A stretch of DNA of 64,000 nt from Bradyrhizobium sp. ISRA464 (lineage in GTDB: Bacteria > Pseudomonadota > Alphaproteobacteria > Rhizobiales > Xanthobacteraceae), in contig NZ_CP094526.1 of the NCBI RefSeq assembly GCF_029910095.1, positions 3,906,001 to 3,970,000 of the forward strand. Reading direction: 5' to 3'. The position numbers and the translations under genes are program-made. Numbering within the stretch: the first letter of the stretch is position 1; the number at the start of each line of letters is the position of its first letter. The notes beneath the pieces were generated by a model. That model searched no databases and was not told the origin of the DNA. It saw only the letters and a program-made list of their open reading frames with translations. Below, in pieces: positions 59,382 to 64,000 of the stretch.

Positions 59382-59910
59382 GGCTCCGGTCTCCTTGCTC
59401 TTGCCCGCAGGGAACGGAGCGCCTCAAAGCACGCGCATCCGCCTCATGCGCGAAAATCGCGACTGAGTCCGGCAAATCAGGTTCAATGAGAAGAAGCTTG
59501 CCGGACGACATCCGGTACAGGGAAGTTAGTCCGATACGGCGTAGAAGCAAGAGAGCGAACGCGGTCGAGAGAGTTGTTGTACTTCTGCGCAGGACGATTT
59601 TGCGTCGCACCATCGAATGGTCACGCCGATCGGCTTCCCTCGGCGTGCAAAGGCATTCCGGCCAACACGCGCCGGACCTACTCCTCTATTGACGCCGGGC
59701 TCGACGGGGACCATCTTAAATCGTTGAACGCCCCCAGCTCCGATGAGATTGCGGTCGTGACATTGAGCCTTTGGTGGTGTCCCGACGTCGCGACCCGCAG
59801 AATGGGCGAGGCAAGAGGCGCGGTGATGGTGGATGTGACATCATCCCTCTGACGTGAGCTCCGCCCTTTCGTTCCTCTCCGCAGCCTTGAATGGCAAGGA
59901 GGAATGAGGG
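59382..59910. other. intergenic region upstream of the oxidase operon
   Basis: 529 nt between divergent genes, so it should hold the cox promoter. A TTGACG hexamer at 59689 is the best -35 candidate, with a weak CATCTT 17 nt on. I found no FixK-type TTGAT-N4-ATCAA box and no gene. Confidence 0.4.
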
Positions 59911-60744
59911 ATGGCTGTAGCGCTCATACTGCTTCTGGTTGCCGTCGCCTCGGTGCTGTTTCACCTCTTCAGCCCGTGGTGGTGGACACCGCTCGCCTCG
60001 AACTGGGGCTACATCGACGCCACCATTACCCTGACATTCTGGATCACCGGGGCGGTCTTCGTCGCGGTCGTCGGCTTCATGGCCTACTGCGTGCTCCGCT
60101 TTCACCACAGGGAGGGAAGGCAGGCGGCCTACAACCCCGAGAACAAGCGGCTCGAATGGTGGCTCAGCGTCGGCACTGCAATCGGCGTCGCGGCCATGTT
60201 GGCTCCCGGATTGGTCGTCTGGCACCAGTTCGTCACCGTTCCGGCCGGCGCGACCGAGGTCGAGGTCATGGGGCAGCAGTGGCAATGGAGCTATCGGCTT
60301 CCCGGAAAAGACGGCAAGCTTGGGACCTCCGATGCCCGCCTCATTAGTCCAGACAATCCGATGGGGTTGAATCCCGACGATCCAGACGGAAAGGACGATA
60401 TCGTTGTTCAAAACGACGATCTGCACCTGCTGGTCGGAAAACCGGTGAAGGTGCTGCTCCGCTCAATCGACGTCGTGCATGATTTCTACGTGCCCGAGTT
60501 CCGGGCGAAGATGGACATGATCCCGGGCTCGGTGACCTATTACTGGTTCACGCCGACCCGCACCGGGACATTCGAGGTTCTCTGCGCAGAACTCTGCGGC
60601 GTCGCGCACGCGCAGATGCGTAGCAATGTCGTGGTTCAGGACGAGAAAGAATATCACGCGTGGCTGGAGAAGCAGCGGACGTTTGCCGATCTGTCGGAGC
60701 GGCACAACGTCGCGAAGGCAACCGACAGGACAGGCAGCGAATGA
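59911..60744 (+). CDS. coxM: cytochrome c oxidase subunit II
   Basis: 277 residues. Two N-terminal spans, then the cupredoxin domain. The CuA ligands are in CAELCGVAHAQM and the His of IDVVHDFYVPEF. It takes electrons from cytochrome c. No lipoprotein Cys is present. The symbol follows the coxMNOP alternative oxidase of Bradyrhizobium, judged from gene order. The ribosome binding site AAGGAGGAA is strong. Confidence 0.9.
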   Translation: MAVALILLLVAVASVLFHLFSPWWWTPLASNWGYIDATITLTFWITGAVFVAVVGFMAYCVLRFHHREGRQAAYNPENKRLEWWLSVGTAIGVAAMLAPGLVVWHQFVTVPAGATEVEVMGQQWQWSYRLPGKDGKLGTSDARLISPDNPMGLNPDDPDGKDDIVVQNDDLHLLVGKPVKVLLRSIDVVHDFYVPEFRAKMDMIPGSVTYYWFTPTRTGTFEVLCAELCGVAHAQMRSNVVVQDEKEYHAWLEKQRTFADLSERHNVAKATDRTGSE

Positions 60745-60818
60745 CGATACCGACGAGGCGGCGCCATCCGTCGTGAGGCGAATTCCTCGCTGAACAGAAG
60801 ACCAAGGAGGATATTCCG

Positions 60819-62597
60819 ATGGTCGATGTCCCGTATGATGCAATCGCAGGCGTTCCGCCTGCCGAAGTGACTGACGTCGAACTCTATCATCCGAAGAGCT
60901 GGTTGACGAAGTACGTCTTTTCGCAGGACGCCAAGGTCATCGCCATCCAGTATTCGATCACGGCGATGTCGATCGGAATGGTCGCGCTGGTGCTGTCGTG
61001 GCTGATGCGGCTGCAACTGGGATTTCCCGGCACATTCTCCTTCATCGACGCCAACCAATATCTCCAGCTCATCACCATGCATGGCATGATCATGGTGATC
61101 TACCTCCTGACCGCGTTGTTCCTTGGAGGCTTCGGCAACTACCTGATCCCGCTTATGGTCGGTGCCCGGGACATGGTGTTCCCCTATGTGAACATGCTGA
61201 GCTACTGGGTCTATCTGCTCGCGGTCCTTGTGCTGGTCTCGACCTTTTTCGTGCCCGGAGGGCCCACCGGCGCCGGCTGGACGCTGTACCCGCCGCAGGC
61301 GATCCTCTCCGGCACGCCTGGCGGGCAAGATTGGGGCATCATCCTCATGCTGTCCTCCCTGATCCTGTTCATCATCGGCTTCACCATGGGTGGGCTCAAC
61401 TATGTGGTGACGGTGCTGCAGGCGCGCACGCGCGGCATGACCTTGATGCGGTTGCCGTTGACCGTGTGGGGCATTTTCACGGCGACCGTCATGGCGCTCC
61501 TGGCCTTCCCGGCGCTGTTCGTCGCCTCGGTGATGCTGCTGCTCGACCGCCTGCTGGGGACCAGCTTCTTCATGCCGACGCTCGTCGAGATGGGCGCGGT
61601 GTCGAAGTATAGCGGCGGCAGCCCGATCCTGTTCCAGCATCTGTTCTGGTTCTTCGGCCATCCCGAAGTCTACATCGTCGCCTTGCCGGCCTTCGGCATC
61701 ATCTCCGATCTGATCAGCGTCCATGCGCGGAAGAACATCTTCGGCTATCGGATGATGGTCTGGGCCATCGTGGCGATCGGCGCTCTCAGCTTCGTCGTTT
61801 GGGCGCACCACATGTATGTGAGCGGCATGAACCCGTATTTCGGGTTCTTCTTCGCCACCACGACGCTCATCATCGCCATCCCGACCGCGATCAAGGTTTA
61901 CAATTGGGTGCTGACCCTGTGGCGCGGCGATATTCATCTCACCATCCCGATGCTGTTCGCGCTCGCGTTCATCATCACGTTCGTCAACGGCGGACTGACC
62001 GGCCTGTTTCTCGGCAACGTCGTCGTGGACGTTCCGCTGTCCGATACGATGTTCGTCGTCGCACACTTCCACATGGTGATGGGTATTGCGCCGATCATGG
62101 CCGTGTTCGGCGGGATTTATCACTGGTATCCGAAGATCACGGGACGGATGCTGAACGAGGTGCTCGGACGATTCCACTTCTGGGTCTCGTTCATCGGGGC
62201 CTATGCGATCTTCTTCCCCATGCACTATCTGGGCCTCCTGGGCATGCCCCGCCGCTATCACGACATCGGCGACACGGCCTTCGTCCCGGCGTCCGCCCAT
62301 GACCTCAATGCATTCATGAGCGTGGCGGCTCTGATAGTCGGTTTCGCCCAGCTCGTGTTCCTGTTCAATCTGGTCTGGAGCCTGTTCAAAGGGAGAGAGG
62401 CCGGCGGCAATCCCTGGGGAGCCTCGTCGCTGGAATGGCAAACGCCTGAGACTCCTCCAGGGCATGGCAATTGGGGCAAGGAGCTCCCGATCGTCTATCG
62501 CTGGGCTTACGACTACAGCGTACCTGGCGCCGCGAGGGATTTCGTGCCGCAAAATGAGCCGCTAGCCGGATTGCAGGCGCAGGGGGCCCATTCGTGA
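60819..62597 (+). CDS. coxN: cytochrome c oxidase subunit I
   Basis: 592 residues, 12 or more spans. Heme and CuB ligands: MHGMIMVIYLL, the cross-linked pair in GHPEVYIVAL, VWAHHMYVSG, and VVAHFHMVMGI. It reduces O2 to water and pumps protons. The strong AAGGAGG lies before the ATG. Its stop overlaps the next gene's GTG by four bases. Confidence 0.94.
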   Translation: MVDVPYDAIAGVPPAEVTDVELYHPKSWLTKYVFSQDAKVIAIQYSITAMSIGMVALVLSWLMRLQLGFPGTFSFIDANQYLQLITMHGMIMVIYLLTALFLGGFGNYLIPLMVGARDMVFPYVNMLSYWVYLLAVLVLVSTFFVPGGPTGAGWTLYPPQAILSGTPGGQDWGIILMLSSLILFIIGFTMGGLNYVVTVLQARTRGMTLMRLPLTVWGIFTATVMALLAFPALFVASVMLLLDRLLGTSFFMPTLVEMGAVSKYSGGSPILFQHLFWFFGHPEVYIVALPAFGIISDLISVHARKNIFGYRMMVWAIVAIGALSFVVWAHHMYVSGMNPYFGFFFATTTLIIAIPTAIKVYNWVLTLWRGDIHLTIPMLFALAFIITFVNGGLTGLFLGNVVVDVPLSDTMFVVAHFHMVMGIAPIMAVFGGIYHWYPKITGRMLNEVLGRFHFWVSFIGAYAIFFPMHYLGLLGMPRRYHDIGDTAFVPASAHDLNAFMSVAALIVGFAQLVFLFNLVWSLFKGREAGGNPWGASSLEWQTPETPPGHGNWGKELPIVYRWAYDYSVPGAARDFVPQNEPLAGLQAQGAHS

Positions 62598-63298
62598 GTG
62601 CCATTGTCCTGTTCATGGCTGGAATAGCCGCAATTGCGGGATGGTGGCTCTCGCACCAGCGGCTGGCTGCCAAGCCATGGCTGGAAGAGGGCATGGTCGT
62701 CGATCTCCGCGAGGAGAGGGGGCCGTCGTTGCCGGCGGCGAAGCTCGGATTGGGCGTGTTTCTCGCGGTCGTCGGCTCATTGTTCGCGCTCCTGATCAGC
62801 GCCTACTCCATGCGCAACGCCAGTGTGGACTGGCGCGAGCTGCCCCTGCCAAAATTGTTGTGGTTCAACACCGGCGTTCTGGCCATGAGCAGCGTCGCGT
62901 TGCAGTGCGCGGTCATTCGGGCGCGACGCGACGACATTGACGGCTCACTCGCCGGCCTGCTCGTCGGCGGAGTATCCGCCGTCACGTTCCTCGCGGGGCA
63001 ATTGCTGGTGTGGCAGCAGTTGAACGTCGCCGGGTTCTTCGTGGCGTCCAACCCGGCCAATTCCTTTTTCTACCTGCTCACTGCGATGCACGGGCTGCAT
63101 CTGATGGGCGGTCTGGTGGCCTTGGGCAGAACGACCACCAAGCTATGGCGTGGTGTCGAGGCGTCTCGGGCTCGGCTGAGCGTGGAGCTCTGTGCCATCT
63201 ATTGGCATTTCCTGTTGCTGGTCTGGCTGGTCCTGCTTGGTCTCCTGACCGGCTGGACCGACAACTTCGTCAACATCTGTCGTCAATTGCTCACTTAG
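62594..63298 (+). CDS. coxO: cytochrome c oxidase subunit III-like protein (first)
   Basis: 234 residues, about six or seven spans. The second half matches subunit III: FFYLLTAMHGLHLMGG and SVELCAIYWHFLLLVWLVL. The N-terminal half is divergent. GTG start at 62594 overlaps the coxN stop, so translation is coupled. It and the next gene together supply subunit III. Confidence 0.85.
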   Translation: MSAIVLFMAGIAAIAGWWLSHQRLAAKPWLEEGMVVDLREERGPSLPAAKLGLGVFLAVVGSLFALLISAYSMRNASVDWRELPLPKLLWFNTGVLAMSSVALQCAVIRARRDDIDGSLAGLLVGGVSAVTFLAGQLLVWQQLNVAGFFVASNPANSFFYLLTAMHGLHLMGGLVALGRTTTKLWRGVEASRARLSVELCAIYWHFLLLVWLVLLGLLTGWTDNFVNICRQLLT

Positions 63299-63314
63299 GA
63301 AGGACGGAAACCAG

Positions 63315-64000
63315 ATGGCAGAGACGGCGCTGACAAGTACGCTCGAACCGCCTGCGCGGCCGGCAGGCTGGCGCGGCATCGCCGCCGACTGGTCCTCGGA
63401 TCAGCGCGCCTTCAAGAACGTTTCTTGGGGGAAGGCCATGATGTGGATCTTCCTCCTCAGCGACACCTTCATCTTCAGTTGCTTCCTGCTGTCGTACATG
63501 ACGACGCGGATGTCGACGACGGTGCCATGGCCCAATACCAGCGAAGTCTTCGCCCTCAATATCGGCGATACACACATCCCGATGATCCTGATCGCCATCA
63601 TGACTTTCATCCTGATCAGCAGCAGCGGGACGATGGCGATGGCCGTCAATTTCGGCTATCGCCACGACCGCATCAAAACCGCTGCCCTGATGCTGGCCAC
63701 CGCGGCATTTGGCGCAACCTTCGTCGGAATGCAGGCGTTCGAGTGGACCAAGCTGATCATGGAAGGCGTCCGGCCCTGGGGCAATCCGTGGGGCGCGGCG
63801 CAATTCGGCGCCTCCTTCTTCATGATCACCGGCTTCCACGGCACCCACGTGACCATCGGCGTCATCTTCCTGATCGCCATCGCGCGAAAAGTTTTGCGGG
63901 GAGACTTCGACGTCGAGAGGCGCGGCTTCTTCACGAGCCGGAAGGGATACTACGAGATCGTCGAAATCACCGGCCTGTATTGGCACTTCGTCGACCTCGT
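63315..64000 (+). CDS. coxP: cytochrome c oxidase subunit III-like protein (second), 3' end cut
   Basis: First 228 codons only; the window ends inside the last spans. Subunit III motifs: SWGKAMMWIFLLSDTFIF, FEWTKLIMEGV, GFHGTHVTIG and EITGLYWHFVDL. AGGAAGGA precedes the ATG. Fourth gene of the coxMNOP-like operon. Confidence 0.9.
   Translation, partial: MAETALTSTLEPPARPAGWRGIAADWSSDQRAFKNVSWGKAMMWIFLLSDTFIFSCFLLSYMTTRMSTTVPWPNTSEVFALNIGDTHIPMILIAIMTFILISSSGTMAMAVNFGYRHDRIKTAALMLATAAFGATFVGMQAFEWTKLIMEGVRPWGNPWGAAQFGASFFMITGFHGTHVTIGVIFLIAIARKVLRGDFDVERRGFFTSRKGYYEIVEITGLYWHFVDL

Noticed and set aside
60654..62552. Long minus-strand open frame across coxN
   Set aside because: Antisense of subunit I; charged, repetitive composition typical of shadows.

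Overview
The window looks like a chromosomal segment of a Bradyrhizobium-type alphaproteobacterium. The evidence is high GC, DUF3551 secreted proteins, an RopB/Omp25-type porin, SOS boxes of the alphaproteobacterial GTTC-N7-GTTC form, the order rpsB-tsf-pyrH-frr-uppS-cdsA-dxr-rseP-bamA-lpxD-fabZ-lpxA-lpxI-lpxB, and an alternative cytochrome oxidase operon arranged like coxMNOP. All identifications come from reading the sequence; no database search was possible.

Layout. 1-783: the 5' part of a Tat-exported ABC substrate-binding protein, a globin, and a probable small RNA with an intrinsic terminator. 1230-6845: a copper-handling operon (DUF2946 protein, TonB-dependent receptor, PCuAC chaperone, YcnI/DUF1775, CopC-CopD fusion). 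7012-12176: proS, the LolC/E-LolD lipoprotein exporter, two DUF3551 proteins and an outer membrane porin ending in a clear terminator. 12177-15982: a scrapyard of mobile DNA in which a group II intron fragment, an IS1-like transposase and an IS21 element have been cut and partly inverted. Flipping two adjacent segments back restores all three at once.

16293-20164: a sigma70 promoter with a LexA box in its spacer, a 32-residue single-span membrane peptide, then dnaE. 20244-35523: the large translation and cell-envelope cluster making ribosomal protein S2, EF-Ts, UMP kinase, ribosome recycling factor, undecaprenyl-PP, CDP-diacylglycerol, isoprenoid precursors, the RseP protease, BamA and lipid A. 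It is interrupted only by a frameshifted KTSC-domain gene on the opposite strand. 35588-41382: an ArsR/SRPBCC pair, gltA, gltX and glnS.

41383-46432: a palindromic repeat, a decayed duplicate of the comEC 5' end, a glutamine synthetase gene and the full comEC, suggesting an insertion between two direct repeats. 46429-50330: hypothetical proteins, lexA with its own SOS box, moeA and a HAD phosphatase. 50331-51272: dispersed repeats. 51273-55629: a metal-responsive island on the minus strand (CcdA-like protein, thioredoxin-like protein, MerR regulator, P1B ATPase with an unusual YPC motif, HMA chaperone) with two near-identical MerR-type operators. 55974-59381: an orphan amino-acid binding protein, remnants of SnoaL and Old Yellow Enzyme genes, and a DUF2189 membrane protein. 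59911-64000: coxMNOP-like terminal oxidase genes, the last one cut by the window edge.
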